NCBI GenBank assembly: GCA_963728445.1
Contig: CAVSJO010000006.1
Coordinates: forward strand, 1,054,001-1,118,000
Length of the DNA: 64,000 bases
Source: CAVSJO01 sp963728445
GTDB lineage: Bacteria > Gemmatimonadota > Gemmatimonadetes > Longimicrobiales > RSA9
Direction of reading: 5' to 3'
This document shows, piece after piece, positions 54,628 through 63,340 of this stretch (its first letter is position 1; every line of letters begins with the position of its first letter). The notes beneath the pieces were generated by a model. That model was not told where the DNA came from. It saw only the letters and a list, made by a program, of their open reading frames with translations, and ran no database searches. The translations under genes and the position numbers were made by a program.

Positions 54628-56702
54628 ACCATGACCCGCCGCACCACCACGCCCCGGGCGCTCACCCCGAGCTCGACTCCGAGCCGGGCTACTCGCGCCA
54701 CTCGGAGCACTCGGAGCATTCGGACGCCGCCGGGCACGACAAGCACGCGGGCCACAGCGTCGCGATGTTTCGCGACAAGTTCTGGATCTCGCTGCTCCTG
54801 ACGCTCCCCGCGCTCGTGTGGAGCGACATGATGCAGGAGTGGCTCGGGTTCCGGGCGCCCACTTTCCCCGGATCCGGGTACATCGCGGCTGCGGCTGGAA
54901 CGGCCGTCTATTTCTACGGCGGGTGGGTCTTCCTGCAGGGGGCATGGCGGGAGCTGAAGGAGCGCCTGCCCGGCATGATGACGCTCATATCGCTGGCGAT
55001 CACCGTGGCGTTCGGCTTCAGCGCCGCGGTCACCCTCGGCTACGGCGGCAATGCCCTGTGGTGGGAGCTGGCCACGCTCGTCACCATCATGCTGCTCGGC
55101 CACTGGATGGAGATGCGCTCCATTGCCCAGGCCAGCGGCGCCCTCCAGGAGCTGGCGAAGCTGCTTCCCTCCACGGCGGTGCGCGTCGTGAACGGCGGCG
55201 AGGAGGAGGTGCCCGTCACGGAGCTCCGGGACGGCGACCTCGTGCTGGTGCGACCCGGCGCCAGCGTCCCTGCCGACGGCGTGGTGCGGGAGGGCAGGAG
55301 CTCGGTCAACGAGGCGATGATCACCGGCGAGTCGCGGCCCGTCGACAAGCGCGAAGGCGAGGACGTGATTGCCGGCACGGTCAACGGGTCGGGTTCTCTG
55401 CGAGTCGAGGTGACGAAGACCGGCGAGAGGACGGCCCTCGCCGGAATCATGCGACTCGTCTCGGAAGCGCAGATGTCACGCTCCCGGGCGCAGGCGCTGG
55501 CAGACCGCGCGGCTTTCTGGCTCACGTTCATCGCCGTCGGCGCAGCGCTGGCGACGCTCGCCACCTGGCTGCTGCTCGGCGCCACGGTCGGCTACACCAT
55601 CGATCGCGTCGTGACGGTCCTTGTCATCGCCTGTCCGCACGCGCTCGGCCTGGCCATCCCGCTGGTGGTCGCGATCTCCACCACCCTGGGCGCGCGCAAC
55701 GGGCTGCTGGTCCGCGACCGGCGCGGTCTCGAGGAAGCGAGGAATCTGGACGCCGTCGTGTTCGACAAGACGGGCACCCTCACGCGCGGCGAGTTCCGGG
55801 TCGTCAGCGTCGCCACGGCCGAGGGCCTGAACGAGCACGACGCGCTGCGTCTCGCGGCCGCGGTCGAGCGCGACAGCGAGCACACCATCGCGCGGGGCAT
55901 CGTCGAGACCGCCGAGGAGAAGGGGATCGAAATCCCGTCGAGCCGGGGCTTCGAGGCGATTCCCGGACACGGCGTTCAGGCGGTGGTCGACGGGCGCGAG
56001 CTGTACGTCGGTGGCCCGGCCATGCTTCGCCGGCGTCACGCCACGCTGCCGTCCGGGCTCGAGGCCGCTGCGCGCGGCGCCGCCGAGCGGGGCCAGGCCT
56101 CGGTGGTGCTCCTGGAGGGCGACCGGCCGCTGGCCGTGTTCGCCGTCGCCGATCAGACTCGCCCCGAGTCGCTTGAGGCGGTCCGGCGGCTTCACGACCA
56201 GGGCATCGAGGTCGTGATGCTCACGGGCGACTCGCGGGCGGTCGCCGAAGCCGTCGCCCGCGAGCTCGGCATCGACACCGTCTTCGCCGAGGTGCTCCCC
56301 GACCAGAAGGTCGAAAAGATCCGCGAGCTCCAGGCGGCTGGCAAGCGCGTGGCGATGGTCGGCGACGGCGTCAATGACGCGCCGGCGCTCCTCACCGCCG
56401 ACGTCGCCATAGCCATCGGCGCCGGCACGGACGTGGCCGTGGAGGCGGGCGACGTCGTGCTCGTCCGCAGCGACCCGCGTGACATCCCGCGCATCGTGGA
56501 GCTGAGCAAGGCCACCTACCGGAAGATGCTCCAGAACCTGGCCTGGGCCACCGGCTACAATGTGCTCGCCATCCCCCTGGCCGCCGGGGTGCTGGCGGGT
56601 CAGGGAATCGTGCTGAATCCCGCGGTCGGCGCCATCCTCATGTCGGCAAGCACCGTGATCGTCGCGCTCAACGCGCAGCTACTGAGGCGGACGAGGCTCT
56701 GA
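54624..56702 (+). CDS. copB: Copper-type P1B ATPase with CPH motif (CopB family)
   Basis: The 692-residue metal-exporting ATPase has a His-rich N-terminus (HHHAPGAHPE..., HSEHSEHSD) instead of CxxC metal domains, eight membrane helices, the actuator TGES, phosphorylation loop D381KTGT, HP-type ERDSEHTIA and GDGVNDAPAL. The transmembrane metal site is C337-P-H339 (IACPHALGLA), the signature of the P1B-3 subgroup (CopB), which transports copper and possibly silver. The GTG start overlaps the methyltransferase stop by four bases. It closes the ten-gene locus. Confidence 0.95.
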   Translation: MNHDPPHHHAPGAHPELDSEPGYSRHSEHSEHSDAAGHDKHAGHSVAMFRDKFWISLLLTLPALVWSDMMQEWLGFRAPTFPGSGYIAAAAGTAVYFYGGWVFLQGAWRELKERLPGMMTLISLAITVAFGFSAAVTLGYGGNALWWELATLVTIMLLGHWMEMRSIAQASGALQELAKLLPSTAVRVVNGGEEEVPVTELRDGDLVLVRPGASVPADGVVREGRSSVNEAMITGESRPVDKREGEDVIAGTVNGSGSLRVEVTKTGERTALAGIMRLVSEAQMSRSRAQALADRAAFWLTFIAVGAALATLATWLLLGATVGYTIDRVVTVLVIACPHALGLAIPLVVAISTTLGARNGLLVRDRRGLEEARNLDAVVFDKTGTLTRGEFRVVSVATAEGLNEHDALRLAAAVERDSEHTIARGIVETAEEKGIEIPSSRGFEAIPGHGVQAVVDGRELYVGGPAMLRRRHATLPSGLEAAARGAAERGQASVVLLEGDRPLAVFAVADQTRPESLEAVRRLHDQGIEVVMLTGDSRAVAEAVARELGIDTVFAEVLPDQKVEKIRELQAAGKRVAMVGDGVNDAPALLTADVAIAIGAGTDVAVEAGDVVLVRSDPRDIPRIVELSKATYRKMLQNLAWATGYNVLAIPLAAGVLAGQGIVLNPAVGAILMSASTVIVALNAQLLRRTRL

Positions 56703-56733
56703 GCCCGGACGTGCGTTCGACCCTCGCGGGCGC

Positions 56734-58461
56734 TCACGCGCTGGCGCGAGGCCGGAGGAGATCGCGTGCCAGGAGGCGGGCGATGCCGCCCATTCGGAAC
56801 TGCCTCAGGAACGCAGCGGGCGGGAAGAGCTCCCGTTTGTCGTTCAGCATCGCGATCGAGAGCGCCTCGATGTCGGAGTGCAGCGTTGCGTCGACCTCCG
56901 GGCTGCCGGGGCCGTCGGCGTGCTCGCGCAGTCGTCGCCGGAGCTCTCGGGCGGCCGTGATTCGGGCCGCAACGCGGGCCCCCGCCTCCGGATCCGTCCG
57001 GCCGGTTCGTACCTTGGCTTCGTTCAGGCGCTCGGCGCCGTCGTACGTTGCGTCCACCAGTTGCGAACGCGTCATCCAGCGTGTCTCGTAGCTGAGCATG
57101 TGCTCCCAGTCCCGGTTGTTCTCCAGGAGCAGGCGGTGCTCCTCCAGGGTCCGCGCGAATCTGCGGTACCCCAGCTCCTCGGCCCGCTCGAAGGTGTCGC
57201 TGCCGGGATCGAGGAACGGGCCCATCGGGGTGATGAAGGCGGACAGCCGGCGGTCGAAACGGTCGAACAGGCCGGACACGTATTCGATACCCTCCAGCAC
57301 GCTCTCGTACGTCTGACCGGGAAGTCCGACCATGAGAAAGAGATCGAGGCCCTCGCACCCCGCGGCGAGCATCCGCTCGATGGCGGCTTCCATCTCCGCG
57401 TTCGTGTAGCCGGCCTTCCCGAACATCTCCCTGACGGACTCGTCGTGACTCTCGGGGGACAGCTCGGCGAACCAGCGCGGCACGGATGCGTTCAGGCGCT
57501 CGATGAACGCTTCGGGTGGAGGCGCGAAGAACTCGAATCCGATGGAGTTCGGTACGGGGGACGCGGCAATCGCATCGAGCACCGCGCAGGCGTACTCCAT
57601 GCCGCCGTCGAGCAGGTCGCCCACGAGGAACACCGGGGCCCGCGTGAGTGTGGCGAACTCGCGGATCTGCCGGGCGATGCCCTCGGGACTCCGGTAGAAG
57701 GGGTGATGTCCGCCCATGAAGCGGCGAAACGCCGCGTCCGCGGCTCCGCAGGTCACGCATCCGTGTCCGCAGCCGCGGACGGTGAACACGGCGGTGATCG
57801 GATGCCTCCACCAGTGGTGGAACGGTACGTTGCTCCAGAAGTCGAAGTGCCCCACCACGTGCCGGATCATCATGCTCAGGTCCAGCGTGTAGTCGTCGAG
57901 GCCGCCCGACGCGGGGGCCGCGGCGTTCACCCGCACCTCGCCGCCTTGCTTCCACGAGAGGTTCGGCACCTCGGCGAAGCGCCGCTCGCCCTTCACCTCC
58001 CGGAGGAGGCCAGCCAGGAACGGCTCGCAGACGCTTCCTCTCAGCACGAAGTCCACTTCGGGCCGGCGGATGAGCTCCTCGTGGTAGTAGCTGGACGAGA
58101 TCCCGCCGAAGACGGTCGGGACGTCGGGGTGGATCGCCTTGACGCGCCGTGCCAACTCGAGGCTCCCGTGCACGTGCGGCAGCCAGTGAAGATCGATGCC
58201 GAAAAGGGCCGGGCGGAGGCGGTGCAGGTAGCGGTCCACGTCGAAGCCGCGGTCGCGCATCATGAGGACCGCGAGGTTCACGATTCGGGTGCGGAACCCG
58301 AGCCGCCGCAGGTGGGAGGCGAGAGTAGCGAAGCCCATGGGATACATCTCGAACACCGGCGAGGACGGGATCACGTCCGCGATCGGCCCGTAGAAGGCGG
58401 GCCGCTCCCGGAAGTCGAACACGCTCGGCGGATGCAGCAGTACGAGGTCGTACCTGGGCAT
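56734..58461 (-). CDS. B12-binding domain radical SAM protein
   Basis: The 575-residue protein has an N-terminal cobalamin-binding Rossmann-like domain (LVLLHPPSVFDF, GFATLASHLRRLGF, FGIDLHWLP, TVFGGISSSYYHEEL) and a radical SAM domain with the cluster motif C231xxxC235xxC238 (RGCGHGCVTC). The C-terminal 150 residues are helical. The sequence fits the Ta0216-related family of unknown function, seen in bacteria and archaea. It is convergent with copB (31-base gap) and has no obvious operon partner, so the substrate cannot be guessed. Confidence 0.85.
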   Translation of the reverse strand: MPRYDLVLLHPPSVFDFRERPAFYGPIADVIPSSPVFEMYPMGFATLASHLRRLGFRTRIVNLAVLMMRDRGFDVDRYLHRLRPALFGIDLHWLPHVHGSLELARRVKAIHPDVPTVFGGISSSYYHEELIRRPEVDFVLRGSVCEPFLAGLLREVKGERRFAEVPNLSWKQGGEVRVNAAAPASGGLDDYTLDLSMMIRHVVGHFDFWSNVPFHHWWRHPITAVFTVRGCGHGCVTCGAADAAFRRFMGGHHPFYRSPEGIARQIREFATLTRAPVFLVGDLLDGGMEYACAVLDAIAASPVPNSIGFEFFAPPPEAFIERLNASVPRWFAELSPESHDESVREMFGKAGYTNAEMEAAIERMLAAGCEGLDLFLMVGLPGQTYESVLEGIEYVSGLFDRFDRRLSAFITPMGPFLDPGSDTFERAEELGYRRFARTLEEHRLLLENNRDWEHMLSYETRWMTRSQLVDATYDGAERLNEAKVRTGRTDPEAGARVAARITAARELRRRLREHADGPGSPEVDATLHSDIEALSIAMLNDKRELFPPAAFLRQFRMGGIARLLARDLLRPRASA

Positions 58462-58579
58462 GGGCTCCTTCGTGTCCCGGTGGAGGGCAGGCAGAGAGCG
58501 GCGGAAGGGGAGGTATACCCGGCCGGACGCGCATGCGTCAAGCGATACGCCCGGAACTGGCCTGCGTGTAGACGCCGCC

Positions 58580-58608
58580 TCGCCCCTCGAAGGCGCCGGC
58601 TGTACGTT
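58580..58608 (+). promoter_or_regulatory. Candidate promoter of the outer-membrane protein gene
   Basis: TCGCCC (58580-58585), a 17-base spacer and TACGTT (58603-58608) lie 38 bases before the ATG at 58647 and resemble the TTGCC/TACGTT elements at 14573 and 34238. Confidence 0.35.
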
Positions 58609-58646
58609 GCCTGGAGCCCCCGCTACCGTCGCAGAACGGAGGGATC

Positions 58647-59408
58647 ATGCGCGCAGGGATCATGGGAGTGGGCGCGGCCGCCCTGCTCGTCGGGTTGGCC
58701 GCCGTGCCGGCCGCCGCCCAGGATGTGCCCCGGCTGGAGCTCGAGCTGGAAGCCGGCCCCGTCTGGCAGAGCTACAACGATGTCGAGATCCCGAACGACG
58801 GTTCGGCCACCCGCTTCTCCCTCTACGATCTCGCGGGCCCGGGGCCGTGGCCCGCGGGGCGGCTGTACGTGACCTGGAACATCAACGAGCGGCACGGGCT
58901 TCGACTGCTCCTGGCGCCGTTCTCCCTGACCGAGACCGGCACACCCGCGTTCCCCATCGACTTCGCCGGTGCGTCCTTCGAGGCGGGGCAGCCCACGAGA
59001 GCGACCTACACCTTCAACTCGTACCGCCTGACGTACCGGTACCGCTTCCACGAGGGCGGGACGACGACGGCGTGGGTCGGATTCACGGCGAAGATCCGGG
59101 ACGCCGTCATCCGCCTCGAGCAGGGCCCTACCACCTCCGAGAAGACGGACCTCGGCTTCGTTCCGCTCCTGCACGTCGCCGGCCAGTGGCGGTTCGCGCC
59201 CGCCTGGCGCCTCGGCCTCGACGTGGACGCCCTGGCAGGCGGACCCGGCCGTGCCGAGGACGCCTCGCTGAAGCTGGGCTACGACCTGGCGGACCACTGG
59301 GCCCTGCAGCTCGGCTACCGCACCCTGGAGGGTGGCGCCGACGTGGATGCGGTCTACACGTTTGCGTGGCTCCACTACGCAGTGGCGTCCGTCGTATGGC
59401 GGCCGTAG
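58647..59408 (+). CDS. Predicted outer-membrane beta-barrel protein
   Basis: The 253-residue protein has a signal peptide (cleavage after AAAQ) and an alternating hydrophobic/aromatic beta pattern throughout (SYRLTYRYRFHEG, TAWVGFTAKIRDA, HVAGQWRFAP, WALQLGYRTLEGG), ending in SVVWRP. This is an eight-to-twelve-stranded barrel by appearance, without a family I recognise. The ATG follows a GGAGGG SD. It is divergent from the radical SAM gene and 25 bases before the TPR gene. Confidence 0.75.
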   Translation: MRAGIMGVGAAALLVGLAAVPAAAQDVPRLELELEAGPVWQSYNDVEIPNDGSATRFSLYDLAGPGPWPAGRLYVTWNINERHGLRLLLAPFSLTETGTPAFPIDFAGASFEAGQPTRATYTFNSYRLTYRYRFHEGGTTTAWVGFTAKIRDAVIRLEQGPTTSEKTDLGFVPLLHVAGQWRFAPAWRLGLDVDALAGGPGRAEDASLKLGYDLADHWALQLGYRTLEGGADVDAVYTFAWLHYAVASVVWRP

Positions 59409-59433
59409 CAGCCCCCCGACCACCGGATTTTCG

Positions 59434-61185
59434 ATGCCTTCTGAGGGACGCGGGACTGATCTGCTGACGCGCCTGCGCGAGCGGCATCTCGTGAGGTGGA
59501 CGCTGGCGTACCTCGCGGCCGCCTTTGCGCTCCTGCAGGGAGTGGACATCGTTGCCCAGCGCTTCGGCTGGCCCGGCTGGATCGAGCGGGTGCTGATCGT
59601 AGCGGCGGGCGTCGGGTTCTTCGTCGTCCTCGTTCTGGCCTGGTACCACGGCGAGCGCGGTGCGCAGCGAGTGAGCCGGAGAGAGCTGGGGACGCTCGCG
59701 CTGCTCCTCGGGCTCGGGGGGGTCGCGCTCTGGCGCTTCGGGCCGGCCGCCCCCGGCGCGTCCCGCGCTGCAGCCGTCGAGTCGCCGCCGCCCGGCGGTA
59801 TTCCGGCGAGGTCGATCGCGGTGCTGCCCTTCGCCGAGATGGGCGGCACCTCGACCAATTCCGATTTCAGCGACGGAATCACCGAGGAGATCCTCAACGC
59901 GCTGGCGCAGATCCCCGGCATCAAGGTGGCGGCCCGGACCTCCGCGTTCGCGTTCAAGGGCAAGTCTGTAGACCTGCGAGATATCGGCGAGACGCTGGGC
60001 GTGGCCACGGTTCTCGAGGGGGCCGTGCAGACCGCCGGCGATCAGGTCCGGATCCACGCCCAGCTCGTGGACGCGCGGACCGGCTATCGGATCTGGTCGG
60101 AGCAGTACGATCGCAAGCTGACCAGCGTGTTCGCGGTCGAGGACGAGATCGCGCGCGCAATCGCCGATCGGCTGCGGGCGCAATGGTCGGAAGGGCAGCC
60201 CCTGGTCCGGGTGGGCACCCGCGACGTTCAGGCCCATTCCCTCTACCTCCAGGGCATCGCGGCCATCGCGCAGCGCGGCCCCGCGCTCCAGCGTGCCGCG
60301 AAGGTGCTTCGCGAAGCGACCGAGCGCGACCCCGCCTACGCCGCCGCCTGGGCCCAGCTCTCGCAGGCGCAGGAGCTGCTGCCGTGGTACGGCCTTGCGC
60401 CCTGGGATTCCTCTCTCGATGAAGCCGAGCGATCGGCTCGCCAGGCGATCGCCCTCGACAGCAGCTCCGCCGACGCCCGCGCCGCCCTCGCCAACGTGCT
60501 CCGCGACCGCTTCGCCTTCGTCGACGCGGAGAGGGAGTACCGCCGTGCGCTCGAGCTGAATCCGGGCGCATCGGAGACGCACAACCAGTACGGCCAGATG
60601 CTCGACGCCGTCGCCCGCTTCGACGAAGCGATCGCGCAGGAGAACATCGCCGCGACCCTTGATCCCCTCGCGCCGAACCCCCGCTACATCCTCGGAATCC
60701 TCCTGGAGAGCACGCGTCGCCACGCCGAGGCGGTAGCAGCGTACGATGGAGTGATCCGCCTCGCGCCGGGATTCGTCTATTCGTACGGTCAGCTGGCGTA
60801 CAGCCTGATGTACACCGGCGACTACGCCCGCGCGCGCTCCGTCGCCGCCGATCCACGAGGTCAGGTCGACGTGCAGCTCACGACCGCCATGATCGACGCG
60901 GTGGCGGACTCCGCGCGCCGACCGGCCGCGCTTCGGCTATGCGCCTCCGCCAGCCGCATCGGGCGCGTCGACATGGGAGCACTCGCGAGCGCGTTCTGCT
61001 ACGGGAGCCTCGGGGCTCGCGAACGCGCCATCGAGCGCCTGCAGACCTGGGCCGCGGGCGCACCCCAGGGCGAGCTGTTCAACGGCGTCCGCTTTCTCTG
61101 GATGCCGGCATTCGACGCGGTGCGCGAGGATCCGAGATTTCAGGCACTCCTGACGCGGCTGGGTCTGCCGCAGTGGCGGCCTTGA
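59434..61185 (+). CDS. TPR protein with TolB/FlgO-like domain
   Basis: The product has 583 residues: two or three N-terminal membrane helices (about 22-40, 48-68, 85-103), a TolB/FlgO-like domain (about 126-250; SIAVLPFAEMGGTSTNSDFSDGIT in pieces, LEGAVQTAGDQVRI, DEIARAIADRL) and a C-terminal TPR solenoid (about 270-560). In related proteins the N-terminal membrane part replaces a DNA-binding winged helix or protein kinase domain. A cell-surface or periplasmic scaffold is likely. Such proteins occur in many copies in Gemmatimonadota and Acidobacteria. It is convergent with the Fe-S regulator gene. Confidence 0.85.
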   Translation: MPSEGRGTDLLTRLRERHLVRWTLAYLAAAFALLQGVDIVAQRFGWPGWIERVLIVAAGVGFFVVLVLAWYHGERGAQRVSRRELGTLALLLGLGGVALWRFGPAAPGASRAAAVESPPPGGIPARSIAVLPFAEMGGTSTNSDFSDGITEEILNALAQIPGIKVAARTSAFAFKGKSVDLRDIGETLGVATVLEGAVQTAGDQVRIHAQLVDARTGYRIWSEQYDRKLTSVFAVEDEIARAIADRLRAQWSEGQPLVRVGTRDVQAHSLYLQGIAAIAQRGPALQRAAKVLREATERDPAYAAAWAQLSQAQELLPWYGLAPWDSSLDEAERSARQAIALDSSSADARAALANVLRDRFAFVDAEREYRRALELNPGASETHNQYGQMLDAVARFDEAIAQENIAATLDPLAPNPRYILGILLESTRRHAEAVAAYDGVIRLAPGFVYSYGQLAYSLMYTGDYARARSVAADPRGQVDVQLTTAMIDAVADSARRPAALRLCASASRIGRVDMGALASAFCYGSLGARERAIERLQTWAAGAPQGELFNGVRFLWMPAFDAVREDPRFQALLTRLGLPQWRP

Positions 61186-61218
61186 GGCCGCCCGTGACCG
61201 TTTCCCTCGCGGTCGCAG

Positions 61219-61854
61219 CTAGTCGGCCCCGGCGGCACGTATTCGGAAGGCGCAGCGCGGCCGAGGCAGACGGCGGCACCGCTCCGTCACCTCGAGCCCG
61301 GTGGCCCCGGTGACCATCGCTTCCGCCAGGGCACAGACGCCTGGATCCTGCGCAACCACGGCCGACAAGGGGCAGCCCGCAGACTCCAGCACCCATCCCT
61401 CCGCCACCGCCTGGACCTCGATCGACCCCCCGATCGATTCGAGCAGGGCGACGGCGGCGGAGACCCGTTCCTCCGCGTCTGCCGTGGGCGCGGCCACGGC
61501 CTGTCCGAGCCTCTGCCCGACCTTCCGCAGCCGCCCGATCATCGCCGCTTCACCTTCGTCCTCCCGCAGACCCCGCACGATTTCCGTAAGGACGAGGGCA
61601 TACGCCTTGGGGAACAGTTCTTCCGCGTCGAGAGAGAGCTCGTAGACCCGGGCGGGCTTACCTCCTGTCGACCTCCGCCGCTCCGCCTGCCGAACCAGAC
61701 CATCCCGCTCGGCCGCGGCCACATGCGCCCGGACTGCGTTCTCGCTGATCGCGAGCGCCTCCGCGAGCTCGCTGATCGTGCGCGGTGCCGTCCGAAGGGT
61801 CCGCAGCATGCGCACCCGCGTTTCGCCGATGATATCCGTCAGGCTGTCGGTCAT
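61219..61854 (-). CDS. SufR-like winged-helix regulator with putative Fe-S cysteines
   Basis: The 211-residue regulator has an N-terminal winged helix (TRVRMLRTLRTAPRTISELA, DGLVRQAERRRSTGGKPARVY) and a C-terminal part with the cysteine pattern C161-x12-C174-x18-C193-x7-C201 (GCPLSAVVAQDPGVCALA, ERC, RCAFRI). SufR/DeoR-related regulators bind a [4Fe-4S] or [2Fe-2S] cluster with this arrangement and sense iron-sulfur status or redox state. No suf or isc genes are in the window. It is divergent from a DUF4142 gene and likely controls that promoter. Confidence 0.82.
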   Translation of the reverse strand: MTDSLTDIIGETRVRMLRTLRTAPRTISELAEALAISENAVRAHVAAAERDGLVRQAERRRSTGGKPARVYELSLDAEELFPKAYALVLTEIVRGLREDEGEAAMIGRLRKVGQRLGQAVAAPTADAEERVSAAVALLESIGGSIEVQAVAEGWVLESAGCPLSAVVAQDPGVCALAEAMVTGATGLEVTERCRRLPRPRCAFRIRAAGAD

Positions 61855-61889
61855 CGCGTCTCCGTCAGTCGAGTCGTCCCGTCGGCGGA

Positions 61890-61939
61890 ACGGTAGCCGC
61901 TCGAGGCGCTTTTGTCCAGTATCTCAATGAAACTATTGA
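61890..61939 (-). promoter_or_regulatory. Promoter of the SufR-like regulator with an inverted repeat upstream
   Basis: On the minus strand TGGACA (61913-61918), a 17-base spacer and TACCGT (61890-61895) are in register about 36 bases before the regulator start. Just upstream lies the inverted repeat TCAAT-N6-ATTGA (61924-61939), in an AT-rich patch that stands out from the GC-rich surroundings. It may be the operator controlling both divergent genes. Confidence 0.5.
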
Positions 61940-62009
61940 CAAAGTTGTGAAACGACCACGCACGTTGGAGGCGACCTGAGCACCCGCGACTCCCAAGCCG
62001 GAGGCATCC

Positions 62010-62558
62010 ATGGACACCATCGTTCCGCCCGTACTCGTCTCGTTGGCGCTCCTTGCAGCTACGGCAAGTCCGGGGGCGGCCCAGGAACGGGGGAACGTGC
62101 CGACCGACCCCGTGATCGCGCACATCGCCGTCACGGCGGACGCGATCGATGTGGACATGGGCAGGCTTGCCCTCGAGCGCGCCCAGTCCAGGGCGGTGAA
62201 AGCGTTCGCCCGGACGATGGTCGACGACCATAGCGCCGTGAACCGTCGAGCGGCGGCGCTCGCCAAGCGCCTGGGACTCACTCCACAGGACAATCCGACG
62301 AGTCAGGGCCTGGAAAAGGGCGCAGCGGCTGCCCGCATGGAGTTGAAGGAGAGGTCAGGCGCGGCGTTCGACGTCGCCTACATCGAGCACGAGGTTGCCT
62401 ACCACCAGGCTGTGCTGGATGCGCTCGACAGGACGCTCATTCCGAACGCCAGCAACGGAGACCTGAAGTCGCTGCTGGAGGACGCGCGGACGGTCGTGGC
62501 GGCGCACCTCAAGCGCGCGGAGGCGATCCGGGACGATCTGCGCGGAGCGGGACGATGA
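62010..62558 (+). CDS. Secreted DUF4142 protein
   Basis: The 182-residue product has a signal peptide (cleavage near GAAQ) and an all-helical mature part with DUF4142 features: AVTADAIDVDMGRLALERAQSRAVKAFARTMVDDHSAVNRRAAAL and IEHEVAYHQAVLDALDRTLIP (quoted in part). The family has a ferritin-like four-helix fold, exported, and of unknown function; the conserved MVxDH is typical. The stop overlaps the next gene by ATGA. It is divergent from the SufR-like regulator. Confidence 0.85.
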   Translation: MDTIVPPVLVSLALLAATASPGAAQERGNVPTDPVIAHIAVTADAIDVDMGRLALERAQSRAVKAFARTMVDDHSAVNRRAAALAKRLGLTPQDNPTSQGLEKGAAAARMELKERSGAAFDVAYIEHEVAYHQAVLDALDRTLIPNASNGDLKSLLEDARTVVAAHLKRAEAIRDDLRGAGR

Positions 62559-62986
62559 ACTCCACCGTGCAACAGTCCGGCAGCTCCCTGGTTGCCGACG
62601 AAACGTGGTCGAATCCGGTGCGACAAGCGCGCGTGGCGCTGCATCTGGGATTCATCGTGGCGCCGCTCCTCGCAGGAATCGACAAGTACTTCAATGTGCT
62701 TGCCGACTGGTCGAAGTATCTGTGGCCGATCGTCCCACGCATCACCGGGCTGCGGCCGGACGCCTTCATGCACATCGCGGGAGCGGTGGAAATTGCGGCG
62801 GGCCTGCTTGTCGCCGCAAAGCCACGACTCGGTGGCTATGTGGTTTCCGCCTGGCTCGTCGGGATCATCATCAATCTGCTGGGGACGGGCGGCTACTACG
62901 ACATCGCCCTTCGGGACCTCGGGCTGGCGCTCGCTGCGTTCGCTCTATCTCGATTGGCGTCCACGGCGGAAGTGCAGCGTGCATGA
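62555..62986 (+). CDS. DoxX-like small integral membrane protein
   Basis: The 143-residue protein has four predicted membrane helices (residues about 27-47, 62-88, 93-114, 117-135). Polar positions such as GIDKYFNVLADWSKYLWPIV and AFMHIAGAVEIAAGLLVA resemble DoxX/DUF-type proteins often found beside stress-linked genes. It is translationally coupled to the DUF4142 gene. The function is unknown. Confidence 0.72.
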   Translation: MNSTVQQSGSSLVADETWSNPVRQARVALHLGFIVAPLLAGIDKYFNVLADWSKYLWPIVPRITGLRPDAFMHIAGAVEIAAGLLVAAKPRLGGYVVSAWLVGIIINLLGTGGYYDIALRDLGLALAAFALSRLASTAEVQRA

Positions 62987-63009
62987 GCGGCTTCAGCTAC
63001 GCAATCGGT

Positions 63010-63041
63010 CCGGCCTCGGCGCCGTGCTGCGCCGAGGCCGG
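63010..63041. other. 13-bp perfect GC-rich hairpin
   Basis: Arms 63010-63022 and 63029-63041 pair perfectly around the loop CGTGCT. It lies 24 bases after the DoxX-like gene and 23 bases past the 3' end of the barrel relic. No T-tract follows on either strand, so it could be a weak bidirectional terminator between converging units. Confidence 0.55.
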
Positions 63042-63063
63042 AGCAAGCCGACGGAGTGGAGTT

Positions 63064-63279
63064 TCAGAAGCCGATCGCGACGACGGCCGAGAGCCCGTTC
63101 ACACGCCGAGCCTCGACATCGGGAGCGATCAGCGTCCCCTGCAGGGCCCGGGCGTGGTGGTACGCCAGCTGGACGACCATGGCCTCCGAGAGGCGCAGCG
63201 CGAGTCCGAAGGTAGTCCGGTCCTCTGACGGATGGGAACCGAGGACGAGCCAATCCGACTTGCCGGACTCCCAGGGGAT
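63064..63279 (-). pseudogene. Relic of an outer-membrane beta-barrel gene (C-terminal fragment)
   Basis: The minus strand is open for 71 codons between an in-frame TGA (63280-63282) and the TGA at 63064-63066, with no proper start. The translation reads as the last strands of an outer-membrane protein: FGLALRLSEAMVVQLAYHHA, LIAPDVEARRVNGLSAVVAIGF, with the terminal Phe recognised by the BAM machinery. The upstream part of the gene is absent. The region between 62987 and 63340 holds no other supported gene. Confidence 0.6.
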
Positions 63280-63340
63280 TCATCGCGCCGTCGCATTCCG
63301 AGCCGACGGAGGATTGTCCCCCTCGAACAGGGAGACTGCC

